Assembly (NCBI GenBank): GCA_046331665.1
Contig: JAXLQK010000012.1
Span: 124,001-188,000 of the forward strand
Source of the DNA: CAWBAT01 sp046331665
Lineage (GTDB): Bacteria > Acidobacteriota > Terriglobia > Versatilivoradales > Versatilivoraceae
Length of the DNA stretch: 64,000 nucleotides
Reading direction: 5' to 3'
Positions 54,414 to 63,989 of this stretch are shown in pieces (within the stretch, counting starts at the first letter, position 1; every line of letters begins with the position of its first letter). The translations under genes and the position numbers were made by a program. The notes below the pieces were generated by a model that was not told the origin of the DNA, ran no database searches, and worked only from the letters and a program-made list of their open reading frames with translations.

Positions 54414-55064
54414 TTGAGAAAAGACACAGCGTGGGTAGCCGCGATCTGCCTGGTTCTAGGTGGTCTTATTGGTTACCTCCTGGGTGTACAAATTACTTCA
54501 CAGGAATTACGACATACCCCTTCTGCGCCGCCGGTAAGTCAGACTGCAGCCAATGTGCCGGCATCCCCGTCAGGTGCGTTCCCGGAAGGGCATCCCCCCC
54601 TCGTTACTCAATCCGATATCGAAGTGCTCAAGAAAGCAGTAGAGAGTGCCCCCCAAAATGCTGCGATGATCACCGATCTTGCCAATAAACTGTATGATGC
54701 CGGAAGATTTCAAGAGGCGGCGAACTACTATCAACAGGCGGTTCAACTGGACCCCAATAATGTCAACGTGATCACCGATTACGGGACCGCACTCTTCTAC
54801 TCGGGGCGACCGGATGACGCCATCACCCAGTACAACCGATCCCTTCAGATCGACCCCCGTCACACCCAGTCCCTTCACAACCTGGTCATCGTTTATTTGC
54901 AGGGCAAGAAAGACCTTGAGGGGGCGGGCACCGCCCTGAATCGCCTTAAGAGCACAGAGCCTGGGAATCCATCAATTCCGGAGCTGGAGCGCATGATTCA
55001 ATCTGGAGTCTCGTCAGGGCCGGCGCCTCCTTCCGGGAATAATCCGAGGCAACGAATCTTCTAG
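54414..55064 (+). CDS. TPR-repeat membrane-anchored protein
   Basis: The 216-residue protein has an N-terminal helix (AICLVLGGLIGYLLGVQI), a proline- and serine-rich linker and at least three TPR units (NAAMITDLANKLYDAGRFQE, AANYYQQAVQLDPNNVNVIT, DYGTALFYSGRPDDAITQYN, RSLQIDPRHTQSLHNLVIVY). It would act as a scaffold in the periplasm or outer leaflet. The start is a TTG at 54414. The YHS protein follows six bases later, so both are probably co-transcribed. Confidence 0.85.
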   Translation: MRKDTAWVAAICLVLGGLIGYLLGVQITSQELRHTPSAPPVSQTAANVPASPSGAFPEGHPPLVTQSDIEVLKKAVESAPQNAAMITDLANKLYDAGRFQEAANYYQQAVQLDPNNVNVITDYGTALFYSGRPDDAITQYNRSLQIDPRHTQSLHNLVIVYLQGKKDLEGAGTALNRLKSTEPGNPSIPELERMIQSGVSSGPAPPSGNNPRQRIF

Positions 55065-55069
55065 CTTCA

Positions 55070-55333
55070 ATGCGATTTCTTTTTCCGCTGCTCCTTTTTT
55101 TGCTGATTTTCTACGTGATTCGCTCCATGCTTCGAGGCTTTCTCGAAGGAACTCAAGCTCCCTCGGCGAAGCGTGAATCGGATCGGCAAAGGGCGAAAAT
55201 CGGTCGCATGGAAAAAGATCCTGTCTGCGGCATGTATGTCGATGTTGCCTCTTCGATCGTCGCGAATTTCAAAGGCCAGCCCAAGTACTTTTGCTCAACC
55301 GATTGCTTGAACAAATATAAGAAGGACGCCTGA
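55070..55333 (+). CDS. Membrane-anchored YHS-domain protein
   Basis: The 87-residue protein has one N-terminal helix (FPLLLFLLIFYVIRSML) and a C-terminal YHS domain: DPVCGMYVD, then FKGQPKYFCSTDCLNKYK. The Cys-containing motifs are likely metal-binding, as in YHS domains of copper ATPases and metal chaperones. It lies six bases after the TPR gene and 36 before gdhA. Confidence 0.88.
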   Translation: MRFLFPLLLFLLIFYVIRSMLRGFLEGTQAPSAKRESDRQRAKIGRMEKDPVCGMYVDVASSIVANFKGQPKYFCSTDCLNKYKKDA

Positions 55334-55369
55334 CTTTAGAACGGATTCAGAGGATTTGGAGGATATTTC

Positions 55370-56620
55370 GTGAAAGAAACGCACAACCTGTATGAAATAG
55401 CCAAAACGCGGTTTGAGATTGCCGCCGATGCCATGAAGCTTCCTGGCGACTTGAGAGAGGTCATGTTTCATCCGAAGCGCCAGCTCATTGTCTCACTGCC
55501 CGTGCGCATGGATAACGGAGCAATTCGGGTCTTTGAAGGTTACCGTGTCCAACATAATATTGCTCGAGGCCCTGCCAAGGGCGGAATTCGCTACCATCCC
55601 AGTGTGACCCTCGACCAAATCAAGGGGCTCGCTCAATTGATGACGTGGAAATGCGCAACGGTCAATATCCCCTACGGAGGGGGAAAAGGGGGCGTCATTT
55701 GTGACCCCAAAGCCATGTCCTCCGGCGAGCTGGAGCGCCTGACCCGAAGATACGCGTCGGAACTACTGCTGCTCATTGGCCCGGATCGGGACATCCCGGC
55801 CCCGGACATTAACACGGATTCTCAGACGATGGCGTGGATCATGGATACCTTCTCCATGACCGTTGGGCATTCCATGCTGGGAGTGGTGACAGGCAAGCCA
55901 GTCGCGTTGGGCGGCTCCAAAGGCCGGGAAGAGGCCACGGCAAGGGGCTGTTGGTATGCCATCCGGGAAGCTTGCAAAGTGAAGAACATCCATGTCAACA
56001 ATGCCACGGTCGCCGTCCAGGGGTTCGGGAGTGTCGGAACCACAACCGCCCGGCTGCTCCATGAAGATGGCGCAAAGATCATCGCCCTCAGCGACTCCCG
56101 CGGAGGCGTCACGAACCCGAAGGGCATTGACATGAAAATGGCCTTGGAACACAAGGTTAAGACCGGGCGATTGGAAGGATTGAAAGGAACGGCGGCCATC
56201 TCCAATGCAGAGCTCCTGGAGATGAAGTGCGACGTCCTGGTCCCGGCTGCCATGGAAAATCAAATTACCTCGGAAAATGCCTCTAAGGTCAAAGCCTTGA
56301 TCCTGGCGGAAGCTGCGAATGCCACAACGACTCCTGCCGCCGACGAGATCTTGATTCGAAATGGCACCTATCTTATTCCAGACATTCTTTGTAATTCTGG
56401 TGGGGTCATCGTTTCTTATTTTGAATGGGTCCAGGACTTACAGGGACTGTTCTGGTCGGAAGGGGAAGTCAATAACCAGTTGGAGAAAATCATGATTCGA
56501 AGTTTCCAGGACGTTCATGATATTTCTCTCAAGCGGAAGAAGGACATGCGGGTTGCCGCATATATGCTGGCGGTCGGGCGCGTCGCTGATGCCACCAATG
56601 CCCGCGGGCTCTTTCCTTAG
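55370..56620 (+). CDS. gdhA: Glutamate dehydrogenase (Glu/Leu/Phe/Val dehydrogenase family)
   Basis: The 416-residue enzyme interconverts glutamate and 2-oxoglutarate plus ammonia. It has FEGYRVQHNIARGPAKGGIR, the catalytic lysine region LMTWKCATVNIPYGGGKGG, PAPDINTDSQTMAWIMDTF, the NAD(P) fold VAVQGFGSVGTTTARLL and CNSGGVIVSYFEWVQDLQGL near the C terminus. NAD or NADP preference cannot be settled by eye. The start is GTG at 55370 (TTGGAGG upstream). It ends convergent to pyrC. Confidence 0.94.
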   Translation: MKETHNLYEIAKTRFEIAADAMKLPGDLREVMFHPKRQLIVSLPVRMDNGAIRVFEGYRVQHNIARGPAKGGIRYHPSVTLDQIKGLAQLMTWKCATVNIPYGGGKGGVICDPKAMSSGELERLTRRYASELLLLIGPDRDIPAPDINTDSQTMAWIMDTFSMTVGHSMLGVVTGKPVALGGSKGREEATARGCWYAIREACKVKNIHVNNATVAVQGFGSVGTTTARLLHEDGAKIIALSDSRGGVTNPKGIDMKMALEHKVKTGRLEGLKGTAAISNAELLEMKCDVLVPAAMENQITSENASKVKALILAEAANATTTPAADEILIRNGTYLIPDILCNSGGVIVSYFEWVQDLQGLFWSEGEVNNQLEKIMIRSFQDVHDISLKRKKDMRVAAYMLAVGRVADATNARGLFP

Positions 56621-56695
56621 AGGCCACATCGAATGGGGATTTGATTCCTGGCGAAGAAGATCCGCAGCTGTGATGACGACGGTAGAAAAGTGGTG

Positions 56696-56709
56696 AAGGT
56701 TCGAACCTT
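56696..56709. terminator. Palindrome between gdhA and pyrC
   Basis: AAGGTTCGAACCTT is a perfect 14-base palindrome (5-bp stem, 4-base loop) followed by GTTTTCGTT. It lies between convergent genes; the stem is short, so termination is only possible. Confidence 0.2.
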
Positions 56710-56720
56710 GTTTTCGTTCC

Positions 56721-57395
56721 CTAGTGGAGTTCAGGGGCCCGGTAAACGATTTTGCCTGCGACGATGGTAGCGGCCACCTTCCCCTTCAGCGGCGTTCCAT
56801 GGAACGGCGAGTTCCGGCTTTTCGACTGCGACTGATTTACGTCGAAAACCCACTCGCGATCAGGATCAAAAATGGTCACATCCCCCGCGGTGCCCACCTG
56901 CAAGGTCCCCAATGGTTGGCTGATGATTTTGGCTGGATTGAAGGTATAAAGCTCCACCAGCCGTCGTAAGCTAATTTTCCCGGTGTGGTAGAGATGTGTG
57001 AGAGATAAACCCAGCGCGGTTTCCAGCCCAATAATCCCAAAAGGTGCCCGGTCAAACTCAACATTTTTTCATTAGGATTGTGCACCGGTGCGTGGTCGGT
57101 GGCCAGACAGATCACCGTCCCATCCTGATATTTTCGATCAGCGCCTCGATGTCCTTATCTGTCCGCAATGGAGGATTCATCTTGTTATTGGTGTCATACC
57201 CACAGCAGGCGGCGTCGGTCAGCGCGAAATGATGCGGTGTGACTTCGCAAGTGACATGGATCCCTTTTCGCTTTGCAGCTCGGACCAACTCCAAAGTGCC
57301 TTGCGTGGAGAGATGGGCGATATGAAGATGGGCTCGAATAATTCCGCGAGGAGGATGTCGCAGCCTGCCATGACATCTTCAGCGGCACGGCTGAA
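56721..57395 (-). pseudogene. pyrC: Dihydroorotase C-terminal part in several shifted frames
   Basis: The missing part of PyrC is present in pieces: AAEDVMAGCDILLAEL (about 57395-57345), ELVRAAKRKGIHVTCEVTPH with NNKMNPPLRTDKDIEALIEN (57294-57130), MICLATDHAPVHNPNEKM (57115-57060), and VELYTFNPAKIISQPLGTLQ with AGDVTIFDPDREWVFDV to the stop at 56721. The dihydroorotase DHAP metal-binding Asp is intact. At least four indels are needed in about 450 bases. Because pyrC is usually essential and each piece is well conserved, sequencing error is the favoured cause. Confidence 0.85.
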
Positions 57396-58012
57396 ATTCC
57401 CCTCACGCCAAGGACCGTTGAGTAATACCCTTCGTTCATCGAGCCGTGGGCGGAGAGATGCAAATCCTCGCAATGCTCGATCACGGGGATTTTAAAGGGC
57501 AAGGAATATTCCATGGCCCGGCGCATCAGTTGGCCGTTCATGACCGGTTTCCCGTCGTCACTAACCCCCACTGCCCCAGCTTTGACCATTTCTCCAATTT
57601 CCGCCAGTCGCTCGCCGGCACTTCCGATGCTGATCGCACCTATGGGGAACACGCGAGTGACGGCCTTTTGTGAAGCCTGTTCACAAATGTATTTGGTGAC
57701 GGTGGGATTATCATTAATGGGAGCAGTGTTCGGCATGCAGCAAATGCTCGTAAATCCTCCGGCGGCAGCGGCGTTGGATCCGGATTCGATGGTTTCCTCA
57801 TCCTCGCGGCCGGGCTCGCGCAAGTGCACGTGGATGTCCAGAAAACCGGGAGCCACAATCAGTCCGGTGGCATCAATCCTCTGATCCGCGGTAACCTGCA
57901 AACCGGGACCCATCGCATGCACTTTGCCGTCTTTGAGAAAGAGGTCACTCACGGCCTCCACTCCGGAGCCCGGGCAAATGATTTTGCCATTCTTGATGAG
58001 TAGCGAATTCAA
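57194..58012 (-). CDS. pyrC: Dihydroorotase, N-terminal part (frame breaks near 57395)
   Basis: ATG 58012 begins a type I dihydroorotase, which cyclises carbamoyl-aspartate. It has NGKIICPGSG, GFLDIHVHLREPGREDEET (the metal-binding HxH), MPNTAPINDNPTV, GVSDDGKPVMNGQLMRRAME, VIEHCEDLHL and SMNEGYYSTVLGVRG, all in frame to about 57400. After that the frame gives non-homologous sequence to its stop at 57194, so the true protein shifts frame near 57395. It lies three bases after pyrB and continues the pyr operon. Confidence 0.93.
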   Translation of the reverse strand: MNSLLIKNGKIICPGSGVEAVSDLFLKDGKVHAMGPGLQVTADQRIDATGLIVAPGFLDIHVHLREPGREDEETIESGSNAAAAGGFTSICCMPNTAPINDNPTVTKYICEQASQKAVTRVFPIGAISIGSAGERLAEIGEMVKAGAVGVSDDGKPVMNGQLMRRAMEYSLPFKIPVIEHCEDLHLSAHGSMNEGYYSTVLGVRGISAVPLKMSWQAATSSSRNYSSPSSYRPSLHARHFGVGPSCKAKRDPCHLRSHTASFRADRRRLLWV

Positions 58013-58015
58013 GGG

Positions 58016-59002
58016 TTAAGAATCCTCCTTCGTTTCCCCGGTTAAGAGGAACAAAACCGCCATCCTGACAGCAACGCCGCTTGTCACTTGATTCATGATG
58101 ACTGAATAAGGGCCATCCGCGACGTCTGAGTCGATTTCTACTCCCCGGTTAATCGGTCCAGGATGCATGATAATGGCATCCGGCCGGGCTAATTTCATAC
58201 GCTTCATGCTGAGTCCGTAGTACCGAAAGTATTCGCGGATTGAGGGGAAAAACGCTTCCTGCTGCCGCTCCAACTGAATGCGTAACATCATTACCACGTC
58301 CGCATCGCGTAAGGCTTCATCCATATCATAGGTCACTTTGAGAGTCCCAGGGGCGTCGCCAGTACCTGTCGTCTGAGCGTCGCGGGAGAGTTCCTCCATG
58401 ATCCGATTGAATTCGTGAGGTAACAACGTGGGAGGGCCACAAACCGTGAGGTGCGCCCCCATTTTTCCCAAGAGGAGGCAGTTGGAACGGGCGACCCGGC
58501 TGTGCGTGATGTCTCCGATGATCGCCACGCGGAGCCCGGCGAACGACGGCTTGTAATCCAATATAGTGAGAGCGTCCAGCAATGCCTGTGTCGGGTGTTC
58601 ATGAGCGCCGTCGCCAGCATTCACGATGGAAGCATTGCAGATTCTTGCCAGTTGATGAGGGGCTCCCGATGAAGAGTGCCGCAGGACGATGACATCCGGA
58701 GCCATGGCCTGCAGATTCTTGGCTGTGTCGACGAGGGTTTCCCCCTTCACCACGCTGCTGGTCGAAATAGAGACGTTAATGACATCCGCACTGAGCCGCT
58801 TGCCGGCAATTTCAAAAGAGGTTCGAGTCCGGGTTGAAGCCTCAAAAAAGAGGTTGACGATGGTTTTTCCCCGCAAGGTGGGAACTTTCTTAATTGGTCG
58901 GGTGGAGATCTCCCGGAACGACTTGGCCGTTTCCAAGATGAGCCGGATTTGTTCTGGAGAGACTCCCTGGATTCCTAAGAGATGTTTCATCCCTGAAGCC
59001 AC
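58016..59002 (-). CDS. pyrB: Aspartate carbamoyltransferase catalytic subunit
   Basis: The 328-residue enzyme carbamoylates aspartate in pyrimidine synthesis. The carbamoyl-phosphate motif STRTRTSFE is near residue 56, with DGAHEHPTQALLDALTI (HPTQ) and the C-terminal MHPGPINRGVEIDSDVADGP. The GTG at 59002 or the ATG at 58990 (MKHLLGIQG) could be the start. No pyrI regulatory subunit follows; pyrC comes next after three bases, as is usual in bacteria using PyrR-type control. Confidence 0.96.
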   Translation of the reverse strand: MASGMKHLLGIQGVSPEQIRLILETAKSFREISTRPIKKVPTLRGKTIVNLFFEASTRTRTSFEIAGKRLSADVINVSISTSSVVKGETLVDTAKNLQAMAPDVIVLRHSSSGAPHQLARICNASIVNAGDGAHEHPTQALLDALTILDYKPSFAGLRVAIIGDITHSRVARSNCLLLGKMGAHLTVCGPPTLLPHEFNRIMEELSRDAQTTGTGDAPGTLKVTYDMDEALRDADVVMMLRIQLERQQEAFFPSIREYFRYYGLSMKRMKLARPDAIIMHPGPINRGVEIDSDVADGPYSVIMNQVTSGVAVRMAVLFLLTGETKEDS

Positions 59003-59083
59003 ACGAGCACCTCGATCCTAGTAAGAATTCCAATATGAGACGCTGGCACCAATGAACTTTGTCGTTGCGACTAATGATGATGT

Positions 59084-59629
59084 TCAATTCTTTTCCACTA
59101 ACACCACGCCTTCGATTTGGTCGACTTCACGAATGCGAACTTCCACCACTTCGTTCTCCGTCGTCTGAACGAATTTACCGACGAAGTTGGCTTCAATCGG
59201 CAATTCGCGCAGACCCCGGTCAATGAGCACGCAGAGTTGAATTCCTTTGGGCCGACCATAATCCAGCAGGGCGTCCATGGCAGCCCGGACGGTTCGGCCG
59301 GTATAGAGAACGTCGTCCACCAGCACAATGATCTTGTCGGAGATGGAGAAGTTGATTTCCGTCTTTTGGATAACTGGCTGGGTCGCCACGGTCGAGAGAT
59401 CGTCCCGATAGAGATTGATATCCAGATACCCGACCGGGACCTGAGATCTCTCGCCATCGGCGATACACTGGCTAAGGCGATCTGCCAGAGGAACCCCGCG
59501 GCGGCGAATTCCCACCAAGGCAAGCTGTTGTGTCCCCCGGTTTCGCTCGATAATCTCGTAGGCCAGCCTGTGAACGGCCCGTTCGATGTCGGCAGCGTTC
59601 ATGATTTGTGCTTTTTCGTGAATATTCAT
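59084..59629 (-). CDS. pyrR: PyrR bifunctional pyrimidine regulator/uracil phosphoribosyltransferase
   Basis: The 181-residue protein has the PRPP-binding loop IIVLVDDVLYTGRTVRAAMD, LALVGIRRRGVPLADRL near the N terminus and the C-terminal VCVLIDRG-like and VEVRIREVDQ segments. In other bacteria PyrR binds pyr mRNA and causes attenuation in response to UMP, and can convert uracil to UMP. The start ATG 59629 gives the standard length; ATG at 59602 or 59668 is possible. It leads the pyrRBC operon; no clear attenuator was found in the 80 bases before pyrB. Confidence 0.93.
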   Translation of the reverse strand: MNIHEKAQIMNAADIERAVHRLAYEIIERNRGTQQLALVGIRRRGVPLADRLSQCIADGERSQVPVGYLDINLYRDDLSTVATQPVIQKTEINFSISDKIIVLVDDVLYTGRTVRAAMDALLDYGRPKGIQLCVLIDRGLRELPIEANFVGKFVQTTENEVVEVRIREVDQIEGVVLVEKN

Positions 59630-59952
59630 GGAAGCTTTGCGGAGTGAATCGAGCGAAAACGTCTCCATCGAGGAATCGGGAGACGGGAGTCAAGATTGGC
59701 AACGGCTTCTTCAATCCAACTAACGCCGCCAGAGTGGAGTCATCAAAAACCCGTCTCATGGTAGCACAATGTCTATTCATGTCAAAGTGGGCACCCCGGG
59801 AGAGAAGAGTCGCCGCTCACCTCTTCTCCCCCCAGGAGAACGGAAGAAACCGACTCGCCCCGAGCGGAGTTATCCCGCAGTTTTTTTCCCAATATGGTAT
59901 TTTATGACCGCATCGAATGGACGATGCTCAGTCAGTGGATGGGTGAATCAAA

Positions 59953-62900
59953 GTGAAACCAGAGGACTTGCTCTTAGCGGCTAATCTTGATGCCGCCAAG
60001 GCTTCCCAATACCTTAAGAAATTTGGCTTTAAGGACCCAGAAGGCGCAGACCGTAATTTGCAGTTGATGGGCGAAGAGATTTCCACTCGACTCATCCTTT
60101 CCCGCATCATCAAGTCCCTGTTGGAAGCGGTGAAACAATCGCCCGATCCCGATGCTGCGCTCATCTATTTTGAACGGCTATTCGCCAATTTGGCCCATTC
60201 GAGCAATTTTCTGGGCTTTTTAGGGGATACTCCGGAAGCCCTCGAAGCCTTGATTTCATTGCTGGGCACATCCCCTTTTTGCGCGGAGATTCTTATCCGG
60301 AATCCCGAGTATTTCTATTGGATTTTGGACGAGTTGGGGACTCCCTGGGTGAAATCAGCGGAGGCCTACTTCCAAGAAGCACAGCAGATCATGGAACCCT
60401 TTGAAGAGGGAGAACAACAACTGCGTGCCTTGGGCCGTTTCAAACGACGTGAGATGCTGCGCATTTCCAGTCGAGATATTCTGAGAATTACTGACGTCGT
60501 TGGAACCATGACGGAGCTCTCCAATTTGGCCGATACAGTCTTGCAAAGCATCTATTCGATCTGCTTCCGGGCCTTGGCCAGGAAACACGGGTCTCCGTCC
60601 TTTTACGACGACTCCGGCCTGCGCCGGGAGGCTCGATTCACGATATTAGCCATGGGAAAGCTGGGAGGGCGCGAGCTTAACTACAGCTCTGATATCGATT
60701 TGATTTACGTCTATGACGGGGAGAACGGAAACACCGTGGAACTTGAGGCTCCAACGGGTTCGTTGCCTTTGGGTGATTCTCATCCCGGCAACACACCAGC
60801 AGAGGTTCCCATCCAGTCGAATCCCCGATCCATTTCGAATCCTGAGTTTTTCACCAAGCTCGCTCAGGCCATCACCCACGAGCTTTCCACCATGACGGAA
60901 GAAGGGTATTTCTATCGGGTTGACCTCCGCTTGCGTCCCGAGGGAAGCGCGGGACCTGTAGCGAGCTCTTTGAATGCGTGCAGGAATTATTATTCAAGTT
61001 GGGGAGAGACTTTTGAGCGGATGGCTCTCATCAAGGCCCGGCCTGCGGCGGGTTCTCTCGACCTTGGCGAGGAGTTTTGCCTGGCCTTCACGCCTTTTGT
61101 CTACCGAAAGTTCCTGGACTTTGCCGCACTCGAAGAAATTCAGGAGATTAAGACCCGCATTGAGTCAAAACTGGCAAGCCGGAAGAAACCCCTCCACCAT
61201 GTGAAACTCGGAGCCGGCGGTATTCGAGAGATTGAGTTTTTTGCCCAGGCACTCCAACTCATCTATGGGGGAAGGGTTCCTCAGCTACGCGAGCGCAGTA
61301 CCATCAAAGCGCTTGGCCTATTGCAGGAACACCAGCTCATCTCGATGACGGAAAAATCAGAACTGCTGCAGGCCTATAGCTTCCTGAGGGATTTGGAGCA
61401 CAAGCTGCAAATGGTGAATGAATTTCAAGCCCATGAGCTGCCTGAAGATGAAGAAGAGCTTTACAAATGTGCCAGACGCATGGGCTTCAAATCCAAGACC
61501 CAGGCAGAAACCATCAAGAGCTTCTTAAAGAAATTTGACTCCCATACGGCGCATGTGCAGGACCGTTTTCAGAAGTTAATCTCTCACAAGCGGCACCAAA
61601 GGTCGGGGGATCAAATCCGCGAGGCATTCTTGATCTTGAACAAGAATCTCTCCAAAGACGAAGCTCTTGAGATTCTGGCAAAGCCTGGCTTTGAAGATCT
61701 GCAAACTGCCTATCATCATGTCTGTTTGCTGCGGGATGCACCGTCCTTTGCCCATTCGCCGGCAAAGATGCGCAATTTGCTCGCGAATTTGATGCCCTCG
61801 CTCTTGGAAACACTTCGACTCAGTCCCGATCCTGACGCCGGGTTGAGTTATTTCGAACAATTTGCCAGTGCCCTGGGCGCTCGTGATGCGCTGTACTCGC
61901 TCTTAAATGAGTCTCCCGAGGCCCTACACAGCTTGATTCAAGTCCTTTCCACCAGTCAGTTCCTTGCAGACTATTTGTGCCGCAACCCTGAATTTCTCGA
62001 TGCGATCATAAAACAGGAATTCAATGACAAGCCGAGAAGTCTTGAAGATTTTCAACAACAGATTCGAGAAGTGCTTTCCGAGGAGGACACTTTCGACCTC
62101 CGACTTCAGTCATTGCGGCATTTTCATGAGATGGAGCTCTTTCGCGTCCAAGTCATGGACGTTCTCGATCAATGTAACCGTCCGCAGGCCGGACAACAGC
62201 TGGCCGGCCTGGCCGAATCTACATTGGAAGGGGCAATTCGGCTGGCTTGCCAAAAGCTGGAAGCCGAGGGAATGGAATCTTTTCAATCTTGGGCCGAAGC
62301 GCATTTTGTAATCCTAGCCTTGGGAAAATTCGGAGGCAATGACCTCAGCTACCAATCCGACCTGGATCTGATCTATTTTTACTCCGTAGACTCCCCGGAC
62401 GAATTGGACCTGACACAGCGCCGATTAGTTCGGCTGGTGGAAGCAATCGACCACATTCTGAGTGTCTCTACGGGGCGGGGAGCCATTTACAAGATTGACA
62501 CCCGACTTCGCCCTGAAGGGAAGAAAGGCGGGTTGGTCACGCCGCTGCTTAAGTATCAGGAGTATCTCCACCGCCGGGCCCAGCCCTGGGAACGGCTGGC
62601 CATGGTTAGGCATCGGATATTGATGGGAACTCCACGGAATAGTGAGGCACTTTCAAAACTGGTGGAAGATTTTGTCTTTCAACCAGAATTAAGCCCAGTG
62701 ACCGTCAAAGAAATCGCTCACGTCCGGCACCGAATGGAAATTGAGCTGGCCAAGGAGGCTGAGGAAAACCGGTTTCATCTGAAGGCTGGAATCGGGGGAT
62801 TGGTCGATATCGAGTTTGCCGTGCAAATGATTCAATTGAAACATGGAGCTAAGTACCACGCCCTCCGAGTCCCCAATACGCTGGAAGCTTTGAGAGTTAT

Positions 62901-63180
62901 TCGGAGTTTGAATCTCCTTTCGCGATCCGATTTCGAAATACTCTATTTGGGTTATGAATTTCTTCGATTTCTGGAAAACCGTTTGCGCATCGCCTCTCCT
63001 TTTGGGTCTGGAGTGATCCAGCGCGATGAGAAAAGTCTCGGGAAGATGTCCCGTCTTATTGGCTATTCAAGTCTCAAGGATCCGGCAGTGCCCCGGCATT
63101 TTGAAAGGGCCTATCTAGATATCACCCAGTCGGTGAGAAAGGTGTATCAAAAGATTATCGCCCAAGTTTCCGAAACCTAG
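59953..63180 (+). CDS. glnE: Glutamine synthetase adenylyltransferase/adenylyl-removing enzyme
   Basis: The 1075-residue protein controls glutamine synthetase by reversible adenylylation. It has two nucleotidyltransferase domains: GGRELNYSSDIDLIYVY near residue 240 (de-adenylylase) and GGNDLSYQSDLDLIYFYS near 790 (adenylylase), each with the acidic metal motif SDxD. Between and after lie helical GlnE linker domains (RVDLRLRPEGSAGPVASS, TRLRPEGKKGGLVTPLL, GAGGIREIEFFAQALQLIYG). The start is GTG at 59953, and it is divergent from pyrR with a 284-base spacer. It fits a nitrogen-control role near gdhA. Confidence 0.95.
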   Translation: MKPEDLLLAANLDAAKASQYLKKFGFKDPEGADRNLQLMGEEISTRLILSRIIKSLLEAVKQSPDPDAALIYFERLFANLAHSSNFLGFLGDTPEALEALISLLGTSPFCAEILIRNPEYFYWILDELGTPWVKSAEAYFQEAQQIMEPFEEGEQQLRALGRFKRREMLRISSRDILRITDVVGTMTELSNLADTVLQSIYSICFRALARKHGSPSFYDDSGLRREARFTILAMGKLGGRELNYSSDIDLIYVYDGENGNTVELEAPTGSLPLGDSHPGNTPAEVPIQSNPRSISNPEFFTKLAQAITHELSTMTEEGYFYRVDLRLRPEGSAGPVASSLNACRNYYSSWGETFERMALIKARPAAGSLDLGEEFCLAFTPFVYRKFLDFAALEEIQEIKTRIESKLASRKKPLHHVKLGAGGIREIEFFAQALQLIYGGRVPQLRERSTIKALGLLQEHQLISMTEKSELLQAYSFLRDLEHKLQMVNEFQAHELPEDEEELYKCARRMGFKSKTQAETIKSFLKKFDSHTAHVQDRFQKLISHKRHQRSGDQIREAFLILNKNLSKDEALEILAKPGFEDLQTAYHHVCLLRDAPSFAHSPAKMRNLLANLMPSLLETLRLSPDPDAGLSYFEQFASALGARDALYSLLNESPEALHSLIQVLSTSQFLADYLCRNPEFLDAIIKQEFNDKPRSLEDFQQQIREVLSEEDTFDLRLQSLRHFHEMELFRVQVMDVLDQCNRPQAGQQLAGLAESTLEGAIRLACQKLEAEGMESFQSWAEAHFVILALGKFGGNDLSYQSDLDLIYFYSVDSPDELDLTQRRLVRLVEAIDHILSVSTGRGAIYKIDTRLRPEGKKGGLVTPLLKYQEYLHRRAQPWERLAMVRHRILMGTPRNSEALSKLVEDFVFQPELSPVTVKEIAHVRHRMEIELAKEAEENRFHLKAGIGGLVDIEFAVQMIQLKHGAKYHALRVPNTLEALRVIRSLNLLSRSDFEILYLGYEFLRFLENRLRIASPFGSGVIQRDEKSLGKMSRLIGYSSLKDPAVPRHFERAYLDITQSVRKVYQKIIAQVSET

Positions 63181-63989
63181 ATCCCCGTGAGCCCGATGAC
63201 TCCCATAAACCGCCCGGTCTTTCCACTCTCTGCGCGGTGGGAGAAGAAAAGATCCGTTCGACAGCTGGTGCAGAACTCACTGTTAAAGATGTGCTGCGAA
63301 AGAACCCCGCCCTCAAGCAACTGGTGTGTGCCGACGGCAGATAAATCGAGGGCTTTCGAGGTTGGTTTTCCCGGGCGGGTAGACGGAAAGTCACGGGAAA
63401 AAGAGATCCCTCCGGCGCATGATTCCGAAAAGGACTGGATGATCTCCTCTCCAACCTCGTAACAGCAGGGTCCTATTCCAGGTCCAATCACAGCCAAAAT
63501 GTCGGCGGGGTTGGTTGAAAATTCTTCTTCCATCTGCTTTACGGTTTTCACGACGATTCTCTTAAGAAGACCACGCCAGCCGCCATGAATGGCCGCGATG
63601 ACCTTCCTCGATGGATCTATGACGATGATCGGCAGGCAATCGGCGGATTGGATTCCCAGAAGTACCCCGCTCAAGCGGGTCACCAGGGCGTCTCCCTCAG
63701 GAGCGCGGTTTGGCAGGGTCCGGTCTTTGATTGTAAGGATGTCGTCCGAGTGGATTTGGCGAGCCGTGAACAAAGGGACATCGGTGCCCGCGACAGCCTC
63801 AATCAGGCGCTTTCGATTTTCCATGACAATGTCGCGGGGTTGGTAGTCGTTAAGTCCGAGATTGAACTCTCGCTGAAGGCCAGGATCATGGCGCAAACTG
63901 AATCCATGCATCACTGACTTGATGGAAGCCAGCTGTTGGTGATATAAGAAATTTCGGGTTTGAGAAAGACGGAACAGACTATCGATCAT
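63177..63989 (-). CDS. pgeF: PgeF/YfiH-family purine nucleoside phosphorylase-like protein
   Basis: The 270-residue protein belongs to the DUF152 laccase-like/YfiH family, now linked to peptidoglycan-precursor editing and purine-nucleoside cleavage. Metal-site residues are in FTARQIHSDDI, GIQSADCLPIIVIDPS and VIAAIHGGWRGLLKR, with IGPGIGPCCYEVGEEI following. The C terminus DLFFSHRAESGKTGRFMGVI is typical. The ATG at 63989 is used; a Met in VMHGFSLRHDPG near 63912 is a possible shorter start. It converges on glnE, overlapping its end by four bases. Confidence 0.9.
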   Translation of the reverse strand: MIDSLFRLSQTRNFLYHQQLASIKSVMHGFSLRHDPGLQREFNLGLNDYQPRDIVMENRKRLIEAVAGTDVPLFTARQIHSDDILTIKDRTLPNRAPEGDALVTRLSGVLLGIQSADCLPIIVIDPSRKVIAAIHGGWRGLLKRIVVKTVKQMEEEFSTNPADILAVIGPGIGPCCYEVGEEIIQSFSESCAGGISFSRDFPSTRPGKPTSKALDLSAVGTHQLLEGGVLSQHIFNSEFCTSCRTDLFFSHRAESGKTGRFMGVIGLTGI

